Shown: one piece after another, positions 22,158 through 31,481 of the stretch
Position numbering within the stretch: the first letter of the stretch is position 1
Layout of the letters: every line of letters starts with the position of its first letter
Assembly (NCBI RefSeq): GCF_002163585.1
Contig: NZ_CP015579.1
Coordinates: 1,116,001 to 1,180,000, forward strand
Reading direction: 5' to 3'
DNA length: 64,000 nucleotides
Origin: Tatumella citrea
Lineage (GTDB): Bacteria > Pseudomonadota > Gammaproteobacteria > Enterobacterales > Enterobacteriaceae
Position numbers and translations under genes: made by a program
Notes under the pieces: model-generated
What the model saw: only the letters and a program-made list of their open reading frames with translations
Databases searched by the model: none
What the model was told of the DNA's origin: nothing

Positions 22158-22253
22158 TATCTTTATTCCTGTCAACGTTCACCGGTATGTTAACGCCTGG
22201 CAGCCAAAAGGACAAAACTGCGTGAGATATGATTCCGGAAATAGGTTTATTTG

Positions 22254-23291
22254 TCACAAATCCAGTTCTGTCTGCCACTGGCTAATATCGCCAATATTTT
22301 CGGCAACCCACTGTGGATTGTAATAGGTGTCGGGATAACGTTCACCACTGTCACAGATCAGTGAAACCAGTGAGCCTTGTTGTCCGCGGGCTTTCATCTC
22401 TCTGGCAGCATGAATCATTCCGCAAAAATTGGTTCCCGTAGAAGCACCCACTCGTCGGCCAAGAATTTTTTCCAGCGAGTACATCGCCGCCAGTGATGCG
22501 CCATCAGGAACTTTAAGCATCCGGTCGACCACTCCCGGTAAAAAGGAGGGTTCAACACGAGGGCGTCCAATTCCCTCTATCCGGCTGCTTGTCGGGCAGG
22601 TAAGAGAAAGATCACGTTGCTGCCAGAAATCATAAAAGACTGAGTTCTCAGGATCGGTGACCATCAGTTGAGTATTATACCCGCGATAACGGATATAACG
22701 ACCCAGGGTTGCTGTGGTCCCGCCGGTGCCGGCGCTCATTATAATGCTGGCGGGCACGGGGCAGGGTTCATCCTCCATTTGCCGGAAGATACTGTCGGCT
22801 ATATTGTTGTTACCCCGCCAGTCGGTTGCTCTTTCCGCATAGGTAAACTGATCCATATAGTGCCCGTCTAATTCCCTGGCCAGCAGGGCTGACTGCTGAT
22901 AGATCTTTGCCGAGGTTTCGGTGAAATGGCACTTACCACCGTAAAAGTTGATCTGCTCTATTTTTCTTTTAGTGGTTGCTGCCGGCATTACTGCAATGAA
23001 AGGCAGCCCCAGCAAACGGGCAAAATATGCTTCGGAAACAGCGGTGCTGCCGGAAGACGATTCAATAATCGTTGTATTGCGGGTTATCCATCCGTTGCTC
23101 AGTCCGTAAAGAAACAGCGAACGGGCCAGACGGTGTTTCAGGCTACCACTGGGGTGAGTGCTTTCGTCTTTAAGATAAAAACGGATACCAGGAAATTCGC
23201 GCAGCGTAAAGCGAATCAAATGAGTATCTGCTGAACGGCGAAAGTCTGCGTTGATTTCGTTGATTGCGTTACGAACCCATTGGTCGGCCAT
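22254..23291 (-). CDS. ccdA: PLP-dependent cysteine desulfhydrase of the cysteine synthase fold (CcdA-like)
   Basis: This 345-residue fold-type II PLP enzyme resembles cysteine synthase and cystathionine beta-synthase. The PLP lysine is K52 in [10 protein letters not shown]. The substrate loop is SSSGSTAVS (about residues 78-86), and the phosphate loop is [12 protein letters not shown]. It is divergent, across 116 bases, from an Lrp/AsnC regulator of the DecR type. In Pantoea ananatis the same pair is ccdA-ccdR, a cysteine-inducible cysteine desulfhydrase and its activator, so cysteine detoxification to pyruvate, ammonia and sulfide is the best guess. The symbol rests on synteny and family. 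Another cysteine-related lyase remains possible. Confidence 0.78.
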   Translation of the reverse strand: MADQWVRNAINEINADFRRSADTHLIRFTLREFPGIRFYLKDESTHPSGSLKHRLARSLFLYGLSNGWITRNTTIIESSSGSTAVSEAYFARLLGLPFIAVMPAATTKRKIEQINFYGGKCHFTETSAKIYQQSALLARELDGHYMDQFTYAERATDWRGNNNIADSIFRQMEDEPCPVPASIIMSAGTGGTTATLGRYIRYRGYNTQLMVTDPENSVFYDFWQQRDLSLTCPTSSRIEGIGRPRVEPSFLPGVVDRMLKVPDGASLAAMYSLEKILGRRVGASTGTNFCGMIHAAREMKARGQQGSLVSLICDSGERYPDTYYNPQWVAENIGDISQWQTELDL

Positions 23292-23407
23292 GAAAAATTT
23301 CCTCAGTGTTGCAAAAAAACAGCATAAAGCACCCTGCGGAAAATAAACTGATTAAATATCCGTTATTATGCCACCCTAAGAGAAAAATATTCTCCAGAGA
23401 GGGCGCA

Positions 23408-23869
23408 ATGATAGATAAAACAGACCGTAAACTCCTGTCGTTACTGCAGGAAGACAGTACAATGTCATTACAGGCACTGGCAGATGCGGTTAATCTGACA
23501 TCCACTCCTTGCTGGAAACGACTGAAAAAACTCGAAGATAACGGGATTATCCGTAGTCGGGTGACGTTACTGGATGCTGAAAAACTGGGTTTAAGCCTGA
23601 CGGCATTTATGTTCATTAAGACGCAACAGCATAATAAACAATGGTATCAGAGCTTTGCAGCACTAATCGATGAGCTGCCTCAGGTGATGGGATGCTACAG
23701 AATGTCCGGCGAGTATGATTATCTGCTACGCATTCAGGTCGCGGATATGAAGGCTTATGATGCACTCTACAAAAAACTGGTAGAGGGTATTGCTGGTTTA
23801 ACGGAAATCACCTCCAGTTTTGCGATGGAAGAAATAAAATATACCACTGCCATTCCGCTGAATTTATAA
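23408..23869 (+). CDS. decR: Lrp/AsnC family cysteine-responsive regulator (DecR/CcdR type)
   Basis: This 153-residue protein has an N-terminal winged helix-turn-helix ([20 protein letters not shown], then [18 protein letters not shown], about residues 10-48) and a C-terminal RAM effector domain. It is a clear ortholog of E. coli DecR (YbaO), which activates cysteine detoxification genes, and of P. ananatis CcdR. I chose the ATG at 23408 ([10 protein letters not shown]) rather than 23306 because it matches the family and follows GAGAGGGCGC. It probably controls the divergent desulfhydrase gene. mdlA starts 22 bases downstream. Confidence 0.88.
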   Translation: MIDKTDRKLLSLLQEDSTMSLQALADAVNLTSTPCWKRLKKLEDNGIIRSRVTLLDAEKLGLSLTAFMFIKTQQHNKQWYQSFAALIDELPQVMGCYRMSGEYDYLLRIQVADMKAYDALYKKLVEGIAGLTEITSSFAMEEIKYTTAIPLNL

Positions 23870-23891
23870 CCCATAATAATGAGATTCTTCT

Positions 23892-25667
23892 GTGCTGCTA
23901 TTTAGTCAATTGCGCGAATATTTTGCTACAGAATGGCGAAGGTATGGCGGCGCCGTCAGCCTGCTGATCGTCGTTGCTTTACTGCAATTGCTGCCACCCA
24001 GACTGGTCGGGATTATCGTTGACGGAGTCACTCACCACAGCTTTTCTCATCGACAGTTGGCAGTATGGATTGTTGCCATACTGGCCATTGCCATGCTGAC
24101 TTATTTGCTCCGTTATGTCTGGAGGGTATTGCTGTTTGGCGCGGCCTATCGACTGGCCGTGGTGCTACGCGAAAAGTACTATCGTCAGCTAAGTCAGCAG
24201 AGTCCGGAGTTTTATCTGAACCATCGCACCGGTGACCTGCTTGCCAGAGCAACTAACGATGTTGACCGGGTAGTATTTGCTGCAGGCGAGGGTGTTCTGA
24301 CATTGATTGATTCGCTGGTTATGGGGCTGGCGGTTCTGGTTGTCATGAGTACACAAATCAGTTGGCAGCTGACCCTTATCGCTTTACTGCCTATGCCGCT
24401 AATGGCGTGGATTATTAATCGTTGTGGTAAACAACTCCACCAGTGTTTTCGCGATGCCCAGGCTGCATTTTCATCCCTGAATGACCAGACTCAGGAAAGC
24501 TTAACCAGTATCAGAATGATTAAATCATTTGGCCTGGAAGACTATCGCTCAGCTCAGTTTCTTAACACTTCTGAGCAGACCAGTACTGATAACTTACGTG
24601 TCGCACGGGTTGATTCTTTGTTTGAACCCGTCATTTATCTGGCTGTTGCCTGTTCTAATTTTCTGGCAATTGCCGGCGGTGGCTGGATGGTCTGGCACCA
24701 GCAACTCACGCTTGGTCAGCTAACCAGTTTCGTAATGTATCTGGGATTAATGATTTGGCCAATGCTGGCTCTGGCATGGATGTTTAATATTGTGGAGCGG
24801 GGGAGTGCGGCCTGGATAAGGATCGAAGCTCTGCTCTCCCTGAAACCGGCGATCATTGACGGGAAATATCGGCTGTCGGAAGAACAAAGTGATATACAAA
24901 TAGATATCAGACAATTTATTTACCCACAAAGTGAGACCCCGGTTCTGCAGCAGGTCAGTATTACAATACCCCGTGGCGCTATCCTTGGCGTTTGCGGTCC
25001 GACCGGTAGCGGGAAGTCTACACTGCTGGCACTGATACAGCGTCATTTTGATATAACAGACGGTGAGGTGCGCTATCAGTCACAACCTCTTCCTTACTGG
25101 TCACTTGATGACTGGCGACAACGGCTGGCGGTCGTCAGCCAGGCACCTTTTTTGTTCTCTGATACTATTGCGAATAACATTGCGCTGGGAAATCCACACG
25201 CCAGCCCACAACAGATTACCAGAGTGGCTCAGATAGCCTGTGTAGACAAGGATATCCAGCGTCTTCCTGACGGATACAATACTCAGGTGGGAGAACGCGG
25301 GGTAATGTTATCCGGTGGACAAAAACAACGAATTTCCCTGGCCAGAGCACTGCTAATGGATGCAGAAATACTGATCCTTGATGATGCCTTATCGGCAGTA
25401 GATGGCGGGACAGAGCACCAGATACTGACGAACCTGCGCCAATGGCTGGGCCAGCGTACGGTTATTATTACTGCCCACCGGCTTTCTGCACTGGCCATGG
25501 CTGATGAAATTGTGGTGCTGCAGAACGGCAAAATTGCACAACGTGGTCCACATCTGCAACTGGAAAAGGTTCCTGGTTGGTACAGAGAGATGTATCAGTA
25601 TCAGAAAATTGAAGCATCCCTGACCGGTAGTCCGGATCCGGTTTGCGAGCCCCTCCAGGAGGTTTGA
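23892..25667 (+). CDS. mdlA: multidrug ABC transporter MdlA (ATPase/permease half)
   Basis: This is a 591-residue half-transporter with a fused membrane domain (six helices, about residues 18-300) and a nucleotide-binding domain. Walker A is GPTGSGKST (369-377), the signature is LSGGQ (473-477) and Walker B is ILILDD (493-498). In the Walker B motif the expected catalytic glutamate is replaced by Asp498 (LILDDAL), suggesting a degenerate site in a heterodimer with MdlB. It starts with GTG at 23892 and abuts mdlB without a gap. The substrate is unknown. Confidence 0.94.
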   Translation: MLLFSQLREYFATEWRRYGGAVSLLIVVALLQLLPPRLVGIIVDGVTHHSFSHRQLAVWIVAILAIAMLTYLLRYVWRVLLFGAAYRLAVVLREKYYRQLSQQSPEFYLNHRTGDLLARATNDVDRVVFAAGEGVLTLIDSLVMGLAVLVVMSTQISWQLTLIALLPMPLMAWIINRCGKQLHQCFRDAQAAFSSLNDQTQESLTSIRMIKSFGLEDYRSAQFLNTSEQTSTDNLRVARVDSLFEPVIYLAVACSNFLAIAGGGWMVWHQQLTLGQLTSFVMYLGLMIWPMLALAWMFNIVERGSAAWIRIEALLSLKPAIIDGKYRLSEEQSDIQIDIRQFIYPQSETPVLQQVSITIPRGAILGVCGPTGSGKSTLLALIQRHFDITDGEVRYQSQPLPYWSLDDWRQRLAVVSQAPFLFSDTIANNIALGNPHASPQQITRVAQIACVDKDIQRLPDGYNTQVGERGVMLSGGQKQRISLARALLMDAEILILDDALSAVDGGTEHQILTNLRQWLGQRTVIITAHRLSALAMADEIVVLQNGKIAQRGPHLQLEKVPGWYREMYQYQKIEASLTGSPDPVCEPLQEV

Positions 25668-27437
25668 GTGTCTCAACCGGTATCCTTTATGAAAACCTTA
25701 AAGCGGTTACTGATTTATGGTATGCCGTGGAAGAAACAACTGCTTACTGCGGTGCTGTTGCTGGTACTGGCAGCTGCGGCACAAGTGGCTGGCCCCGTGT
25801 TAATTAGTTACTTTATTGACCATTTTATCAGCGCTGATCAGTGGTTGTGGGGGCCGGTAATCGTTATTGGGGCTGGTTTCCTGATACTGCAGATTCTGGC
25901 GGCATGGTTTAACTACCGACAGTCATTACTATTTAATCAGGCTGCTATTGGGGTGGTGCAGAAACTGCGTTGTGAGGTGATGGATGCCGCATTACGCCAG
26001 CCGCTGAAAGCGTTCGATACCCAGCCGGTAGGACAACTGGTTTCCAGAGTGACTAATGACACTGAAGTAGTCAGGGATCTGTATATTACTGTTGTTGCCA
26101 GTGTGTTGCGCAGCGCGACTCTGATTATTGCCATGCTGGTAGCAATGTTTGCTCTGAACTGGCAAATGGCGCTGATAGCAGTCTGCATTTTTCCGCTGGT
26201 TTTTGGCGTGATGATTGCCTATCAAAAACGCAGTACCGGGATCGCTCGTCTGGTCAGAACCTATCTGGCCGATATTAATAACAGCCTGAATGAAGTCATT
26301 AATGGAATGACGGTGGTACAGCAGTTCCGCCGTCAGAAACATTTTGCTAAGCAGCTTAAGCAGCATAACGAAAACCATTATCAGGCCAGAATGAAAATTT
26401 TGCGGCTGGATGCATTTTTGCTAAGACCACTATTAAACCTGTTTACGGCAGTGATCCTGGCGATGCTGGTGTTAGTGTTTTGTCTGGCTGCTCCGGGGCA
26501 TTTTGAGGTTGGAGTACTGTATGCCTTTATCGCTTATCTGGGGCGAATCGAAGAACCTCTGATTGAACTGACCACCCGTCAGTCATTACTGCAACAGGCG
26601 GTTGTTTCGGCGGAGCGGATATTTGAACTCATGGATACCCCTGCGCAGCATTATGGACAGGACAATCAGCCCATCCAGTCCGGCCAGTTGGCAGTCAGCA
26701 ATTTGTCATTCGCTTACCAACCGGGGCGTGACGTTTTGAAAAATATTTACTGTCATGCCAGTGAAGGAGGCTTTCTGGCGTTGGTTGGCCATACCGGTAG
26801 CGGTAAAAGTACTCTTGCCAGCTTGCTGATGGGATATTATCCGGTGGAACGTGGGTATATCACTATTGACGGGCGGTCAGTGAGTGAGATGAGCCATCAG
26901 GTATTACGCAAGGGAGTGGGGATGGTTCAGCAAGACCCGACGGTGCTGGCCGACACTCTGCTGGAGAATATCCGGTTGGGCAGAAATATCTCCGAAGCAA
27001 TGGTACTGGATGCTCTGCAACAAGTGCGGCTGACCGGCTGGATGGAAAATCTGCCTCAGGGTATTCATACCCCACTGGGCGAGCAGGGTAGTAGTTTATC
27101 TGCAGGGCAAAAACAGTTACTGGCCCTGGCTCGTATTCTGGTCGATGTGCCGGCGTTGCTGATTCTTGATGAAGCAACGGCAAGTATCGATTCCGGAACC
27201 GAGCTGGCGGTGCAACAGGTGCTTGCTCAGTTACGTAATAAAACAACACTGGTGGTTATTGCGCACCGGCTATCAACCATTACCACCGCTGATAATATTC
27301 TTGTTCTTGACCGGGGAGAAATTATCGAAAGTGGCACTCATGCGCAGTTGCTGGCAATGAAAGGACGCTACCGCCAAATGTATCAGTTGCAGCGGGCAGG
27401 TCATGAACTATCACATAGCAACACCTCATCCCGCTAA
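25668..27437 (+). CDS. mdlB: multidrug ABC transporter MdlB (ATPase/permease half)
   Basis: This 589-residue partner of MdlA forms a heterodimeric exporter in the inner membrane. Membrane helices span about residues 20-290. Walker A is GHTGSGKST (374-382), the signature variant is LSAGQ, and Walker B is LLILDEAT with the catalytic glutamate present. The GTG start at 25668 follows the mdlA stop TGA directly, and AGGAGG at about 25659 is the ribosome-binding site. The intact glutamate here and its change to Asp in MdlA fit an asymmetric ABC pair. Confidence 0.94.
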   Translation: MSQPVSFMKTLKRLLIYGMPWKKQLLTAVLLLVLAAAAQVAGPVLISYFIDHFISADQWLWGPVIVIGAGFLILQILAAWFNYRQSLLFNQAAIGVVQKLRCEVMDAALRQPLKAFDTQPVGQLVSRVTNDTEVVRDLYITVVASVLRSATLIIAMLVAMFALNWQMALIAVCIFPLVFGVMIAYQKRSTGIARLVRTYLADINNSLNEVINGMTVVQQFRRQKHFAKQLKQHNENHYQARMKILRLDAFLLRPLLNLFTAVILAMLVLVFCLAAPGHFEVGVLYAFIAYLGRIEEPLIELTTRQSLLQQAVVSAERIFELMDTPAQHYGQDNQPIQSGQLAVSNLSFAYQPGRDVLKNIYCHASEGGFLALVGHTGSGKSTLASLLMGYYPVERGYITIDGRSVSEMSHQVLRKGVGMVQQDPTVLADTLLENIRLGRNISEAMVLDALQQVRLTGWMENLPQGIHTPLGEQGSSLSAGQKQLLALARILVDVPALLILDEATASIDSGTELAVQQVLAQLRNKTTLVVIAHRLSTITTADNILVLDRGEIIESGTHAQLLAMKGRYRQMYQLQRAGHELSHSNTSSR

Positions 27438-27487
27438 GCGAGCGATGCACTCTATTAGTACATTTTAATCAGACGACTCCGATGAAT

Positions 27488-27522
27488 GCACCACGTTGAT
27501 GCCTGTGGCACCAGTATGGTGC
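27488..27522 (+). promoter_or_regulatory. two NtrC (NRI) enhancer sites upstream of glnK
   Basis: GCACCACGTTGATGC (27488-27502) and GCACCAGTATGGTGC (27508-27522) match the NtrC dyad GCACCA-N3-TGGTGC. The second is perfect and the first has one mismatch. They are centred 20 bases apart, two helical turns. They lie about 100-140 bases before the sigma-54 promoter, the usual enhancer distance. Confidence 0.9.
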
Positions 27523-27625
27523 ATAAGTGTGGCGCTTTTTTCTGTCTCCCTCTTTTCTTCTGTTATGACTGGCAGACCAGCCGCTGATTTCGCGCTTTCG
27601 ATTAACTTTAGAATAAGAAAATAAA

Positions 27626-27642
27626 TGGCATGGCGTTTGCTT
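27626..27642 (+). promoter_or_regulatory. sigma-54 promoter of glnK-amtB
   Basis: TGGCATGGCGTTTGCTT matches the sigma-54 consensus TGGCAC-N5-TTGCW with the required 12-base distance between the GG and GC elements. It lies about 55 bases before the glnK start. With the NtrC sites it implies induction under nitrogen limitation. Confidence 0.92.
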
Positions 27643-27695
27643 CTGATAGAGCAGGTTCAGTGCAACTTATAATTTTAATACCCGGAGGGAGTGAT

Positions 27696-28034
27696 ATGAA
27701 ACTGGTGACCGTGGTTATCAAGCCATTTAAGTTAGAAGACGTGCGTGAAGCATTATCTTCAGTAGGTATTCAGGGATTGACCGTTACTGAAGTCAAAGGT
27801 TTTGGTCGTCAGAAAGGTCACGCAGAACTTTATCGTGGGGCTGAATACAGTGTTAACTTTTTGCCTAAAGTAAAAATTGATATTGCAATTGCAGATGACC
27901 AGCTTGATGAAGTTGTTGATATTATTAGTAAAGCCGCTTATACCGGCAAAATTGGTGATGGGAAAATTTTTGTTTCAGAACTGCAACGGGTCATTCGTAT
28001 CCGTACCGGTGAAACTGACGAAGCTGCGCTTTAA
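27696..28034 (+). CDS. glnK: PII signal transduction protein GlnK
   Basis: This is a 112-residue PII trimer protein that senses 2-oxoglutarate, ATP and ADP and plugs the ammonium channel AmtB. The T-loop GRQKGHAELYRGAEYSVNF (about residues 37-55) contains the uridylylated Tyr51. The B-loop TGKIGDGKIFV (about 83-93) and C-loop RIRTGE are intact. The ATG at 27696 follows GGAGGG; the longer in-frame start at 27630 would place the coding region over the sigma-54 promoter. It is the first gene of glnK-amtB. Confidence 0.97.
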   Translation: MKLVTVVIKPFKLEDVREALSSVGIQGLTVTEVKGFGRQKGHAELYRGAEYSVNFLPKVKIDIAIADDQLDEVVDIISKAAYTGKIGDGKIFVSELQRVIRIRTGETDEAAL

Positions 28035-28066
28035 TTTAGCCTTTGATTGTTGAGGGAAGGGAAAAA

Positions 28067-29353
28067 ATGAATAAACTTCTGACGAAACTGGCTCTGGTGG
28101 GTGCGGCACTTTCGCCATCGCTCGCATTTGCTGCCCCTGCGGTAGCAGATCAGGCCGATAATGGATTTATGATGATTTGTACTGCTCTGGTGCTGTTTAT
28201 GTCTGTACCAGGCGTAGCTCTGTTTTACGGCGGTCTTATCCGTGGTAAGAACGTATTGTCAATGCTGACTCAGGTTGCGGTGACTTTTTCTCTGGTTGCA
28301 GTCATTTGGGTTATTTACGGCTATTCACTGACCTTCAGTGACGGCAACGATTATTTTGGCGGCTTTGGTTGGGTGATGCTGAAAGGTATCGAACTGAAAG
28401 CAGTCATGGGCACCATTTATCAGTATATCCACGTAGCATTCCAGGCTTCATTTGCCTGTATTACCGTTGGACTGGTACTGGGTGGCCTTGCTGAGCGCGT
28501 ACGTTTCTCAGCGGTACTGATTTTTACTATTATCTGGGTAACGCTTTCTTACTTCCCAATCGCGCACATGGTGTGGGGCAACGGTCTGCTGGCAAAAGAT
28601 GGTGCTCTGGATTTTGCTGGTGGTACTGTGGTGCATATTAATGCTGCAGTTGCTGCGCTGGTGGGTGCCTACATGCTGGGCAAACGTGCTGGTTTTGGCA
28701 AAGAAGCCTTCAAACCACATAACCTGCCGATGGTCTTCATTGGTACCGCGATTCTGTATATCGGTTGGTTTGGCTTTAACGCCGGTTCAGCTGCCTCTGC
28801 AAACGAGATTGCTGCTCTGGCCTTCCTGAACACCGTAGTTGCTACCGCTGGTGCAGTATTGTCCTGGGTGTTTGGTGAGTGGGTATTACGCGGTAAACCT
28901 TCTCTGCTGGGTGCATGTTCCGGATTCATTGCTGGTCTGGTAGCGATTACTCCGGCTTGTGGTTACGTTGGCGTGGGCGGTGCACTGATTATCGGTCTGG
29001 TCGCTGGCCTGGCAGGTATGTGGGGTGTAACTTCACTGAAACGCTTCCTGCGTGTTGATGACCCTTGCGATGTGTTCGGTGTACACGGCGTGTGTGGTAT
29101 CGTTGGTTGTATCCTGACTGGTGTGTTCGCTTCCTCTTCTCTGGGCGGAGTGGGCTATGCAGAAGGTGTCACTATGGGCCATCAGGTATGGGTGCAGATT
29201 CTGAGCTGTATCGTAACTATCGTCTGGTCTGGTGTGGTTGCTTTCATTAGCTTCAAAGTGGCTGATATGGCTGTCGGACTGCGTGCTCCTGAAGATCAGG
29301 AACGTGAAGGTCTGGATGTGAACAGCCATGGTGAGAATGCTTACAACCAGTAA
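28067..29353 (+). CDS. amtB: ammonium transporter AmtB
   Basis: This is a 428-residue trimeric ammonium channel in the inner membrane with a cleavable signal peptide (residues 1-22, ending SLAFAAP). Eleven helices follow. The twin-histidine pore is represented by FPIAHMVWG and by DVFGVHGVCGIVG, and phenylalanines of the periplasmic gate are in AFQASFACITVG. The ATG at 28067 matches the family; a start eight codons upstream is in frame but unlikely. GlnK binds its cytoplasmic face. It is co-transcribed with glnK 32 bases upstream and ends at a terminator. Confidence 0.97.
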   Translation: MNKLLTKLALVGAALSPSLAFAAPAVADQADNGFMMICTALVLFMSVPGVALFYGGLIRGKNVLSMLTQVAVTFSLVAVIWVIYGYSLTFSDGNDYFGGFGWVMLKGIELKAVMGTIYQYIHVAFQASFACITVGLVLGGLAERVRFSAVLIFTIIWVTLSYFPIAHMVWGNGLLAKDGALDFAGGTVVHINAAVAALVGAYMLGKRAGFGKEAFKPHNLPMVFIGTAILYIGWFGFNAGSAASANEIAALAFLNTVVATAGAVLSWVFGEWVLRGKPSLLGACSGFIAGLVAITPACGYVGVGGALIIGLVAGLAGMWGVTSLKRFLRVDDPCDVFGVHGVCGIVGCILTGVFASSSLGGVGYAEGVTMGHQVWVQILSCIVTIVWSGVVAFISFKVADMAVGLRAPEDQEREGLDVNSHGENAYNQ

Positions 29354-29388
29354 GTTATATAAATTAACGGCTGGTGGCCGGTAATAAG

Positions 29389-29413
29389 AAAAAGGGCGCT
29401 TGTCGCCCTTTTT
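29389..29413. terminator. amtB terminator (also usable by the opposing hydrolase gene)
   Basis: Perfect 10-bp stem AAAAAGGGCG / CGCCCTTTTT with a CTTGT loop, placed 35 bases after amtB. The A and T runs allow use from both strands. Confidence 0.9.
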
Positions 29414-29471
29414 AATTCCTGAATTAACGTCGTTTTATGCGGTGATTATCCTGCAAAAGAAGACGGCTAAA

Positions 29472-30437
29472 TTATTGATCATTAATAAATCTTACCACCA
29501 ATGGATTCAGTTGTTCCGGGCATTCCTCAGGCAACCAGTGTCCACATCCTGCTAATACATGCCCCTCGACATTGGTCGCATATTCTTTCATTTGATCAAT
29601 CTGAAACTGCCCCATTCCCCCATGCCCGCCGCCGCCAATCGCCATGACCGGTATGTTAAGTTTATCTTTAGCCAGGATTTTATTCTGTTCAATGGATTGA
29701 TTTAACGCCCTGTAATATTCGAATGATGCCGTGAGGGTATGCGGTTTGGCATAGGATTCAGCATACATATGCAGTAGCTCTGGGGTAAAAGCATCTTTAT
29801 TGCTGGCATGTTCTTTAATGAAGTGGGTCAGAAAGAATTCTTCGTTTCCTCTAATCAGTGTTTCGGCCAGTTGCTGTTTTGCCGCGAAAAAACTGAAGTG
29901 CCATACCAGAGACTCGCCTTCAGGAGAAAATGCCGGGAAGTCGTACATGCGTTTATCCGGAATCGGGGCTTCCATAAAGATAAGCTTGCTGATTTTGTCC
30001 TGGTGTTTTATCGCCATGGGGTAGCTATTCCAGATACCGATGTCATGGGCGACAAGCGAGAATTTGTTATCGCCACTGAAGTTGATTGCCAGTTTATAAA
30101 GATACTCAGATATGTCCTCACCGGTATATGAACTGGCAGGTGGCTGCGATAGTCCCAGACCAGGCAGGTCAACGGCCACTACAGTATGTGTTTTTGCCAG
30201 TTCCGGCATTATCTGATGCCATTCAAACCAGGATTGACCGAATCCATGAACAAGATAAACCAGAGGACCCTGTCCGCCTTTAACATAATGCAGCCTGATT
30301 CCATCGATTGTCTCGTATCCACTATTAAATCCCTGAGGTACGGGGAACTCTTCGGGTTGTGCTTCAGCAAAGGCTATTGAACTGCCCATAGCGGAACTTA
30401 ATAATTCGGTACTGGTTGATTTTTTCTTTAAACTCAT
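29472..30437 (-). CDS. alpha/beta hydrolase, epoxide hydrolase-like
   Basis: This 321-residue alpha/beta-hydrolase belongs to the epoxide hydrolase / haloalkane dehalogenase branch. The oxyanion motif [10 protein letters not shown] (about residues 65-74) and the nucleophile elbow LVAHDIGIW, with Asp in the serine position, point to an ester-intermediate hydrolase. The catalytic histidine is in CGHWLPEE near the C-terminus. The first 30 residues are only weakly hydrophobic, so I do not call a secreted protein. The ATG at 30437 follows an AGGAAATA ribosome-binding site; an in-frame GTG at 30656 lies inside the upstream transporter and is rejected. It sits 16 bases after the damaged MFS gene in an apparent accessory operon. 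The substrate is unknown. Confidence 0.85.
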   Translation of the reverse strand: MSLKKKSTSTELLSSAMGSSIAFAEAQPEEFPVPQGFNSGYETIDGIRLHYVKGGQGPLVYLVHGFGQSWFEWHQIMPELAKTHTVVAVDLPGLGLSQPPASSYTGEDISEYLYKLAINFSGDNKFSLVAHDIGIWNSYPMAIKHQDKISKLIFMEAPIPDKRMYDFPAFSPEGESLVWHFSFFAAKQQLAETLIRGNEEFFLTHFIKEHASNKDAFTPELLHMYAESYAKPHTLTASFEYYRALNQSIEQNKILAKDKLNIPVMAIGGGGHGGMGQFQIDQMKEYATNVEGHVLAGCGHWLPEECPEQLNPLVVRFINDQ

Positions 30438-30453
30438 GGGGTTATTTCCTGTT

Positions 30454-31323
30454 CTAAGAAGATGTCGGACTGTAAATGACCCCTGACCAGGGGCCGGTAA
30501 TGGGAGGATAAAAATTATGACCTGCGGGACCTGAAGGGAATCCATGATTTTTGGCACCGAAGGCAATAAGCAGAGCAACGATGAGCAAAGCCAGTAAGAC
30601 CCGGGGGAAAGCATGGACCCCTGCATGTCTGAGTAAAAGGCCGCCGGTATGGTCACCAGGTGTCCAGGTCAGGACATTCATTGAAAGCGTAATATCAGCA
30701 TGCTCACCCGCAGTTTCCGACAGGGTTGTTTGCAGTAATGTGGCTGCGCCTCCGAACGTCAGGCCCCGGGCAGTAATTCCGGGATAAATGACGGCAGGGG
30801 ATGTCGCAGAAATTCCAGATATGACCGGGGCCAGGGCAAAGACAGCCAGTGAAAGAAGCACGACAATGCGTAATCTGGGTCCGGTCACCCGGCAGGTAAT
30901 GAAGATTCCGGCCATCGCCGCCAAACCAAAAACCAGCAGAACAATATCCACGCTTGATGACAGTCCGGCCTGAGGCAGGAAAGGGGGAATGTAGCTATAG
31001 AGAATATTGTGCGCAAGCATCCAGGTCAGAACACCTACCGGAATCGGACGGATACCGGGAATTAGCAGGGCCCGGGTAAGACGCATTTTTTGCCCAACGG
31101 CCTGGCCGGGAAAATAAGGGACCACCAGAATGATCCTGGCTATCAGCGTTACGGATAATCCGGACATCAAAGCAAAAGACAAACGCCATCCCAGGAGATT
31201 CCCCAGCCAGGTTCCTGCCGGCATACCAAGGGAAAAAGCGACAGGGGTGCTAATCATAGCCAGAGCCAGTAAACCAACAACAGGCAGGCTCTCAGCCTCA
31301 TCATTTTGCGAATGCTTTTTCAT
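30454..31323 (-). pseudogene. MFS transporter, internally deleted (DHA1-type drug/sugar efflux family)
   Basis: The 289-residue frame resembles the twelve-helix DHA1 major facilitators of about 390-400 residues but lacks roughly the first four helices. The N-terminus runs LLALAM directly into ISTPVAFSLGMPAGTWLG, a segment that normally lies after about 150 residues. The join falls where similar short LALAM-like sequences would occur in the parent, so a slippage or recombination deletion is plausible. Near residue 224 the family segment WN-L-x-I-x-G reads WTPGDHT, as if briefly out of frame. The conserved end HGFPSGP is followed by about 20 extra residues. A working transporter is unlikely. 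A GGAG ribosome-binding site before 31323 is intact. Confidence 0.72.
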
Positions 31324-31393
31324 CTAAGTAACACTCCGGAGTGCATTTCACTCTGTGTGTGAATTTCACGCAGTAGCGTTAATTTATTATTTA

Positions 31394-31461
31394 TATATCG
31401 ATTGGTATATATGTTGAGTGCAGAGTGGGGTGCTGTCAATCTATTTTATATCGATTGGTAT
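31394..31461. promoter_or_regulatory. repeated operator-like 15-mer between the MFS and TetR genes
   Basis: The 15-mer TATATCGATTGGTAT occurs twice without mismatch, at 31394-31408 and 31447-31461 (53 bases apart), in the divergent gap between the MFS gene and the tetR remnant. Both copies are followed by AT-rich sequence and continue the partial dyad ATACCAATCGATATA on the other strand. This is the expected place and form of a TetR-family autoregulatory operator. Binding by the adjacent protein is inference. Confidence 0.6.
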
Positions 31462-31481
31462 GTATTAGTGAGGGCAGGAGG

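Noticed and set aside
29472..30656. Extended start for the alpha/beta hydrolase at 30656
   Set aside because: The first 73 codons lie inside the upstream MFS gene in another frame and lack homology; the ATG at 30437 has a ribosome-binding site.
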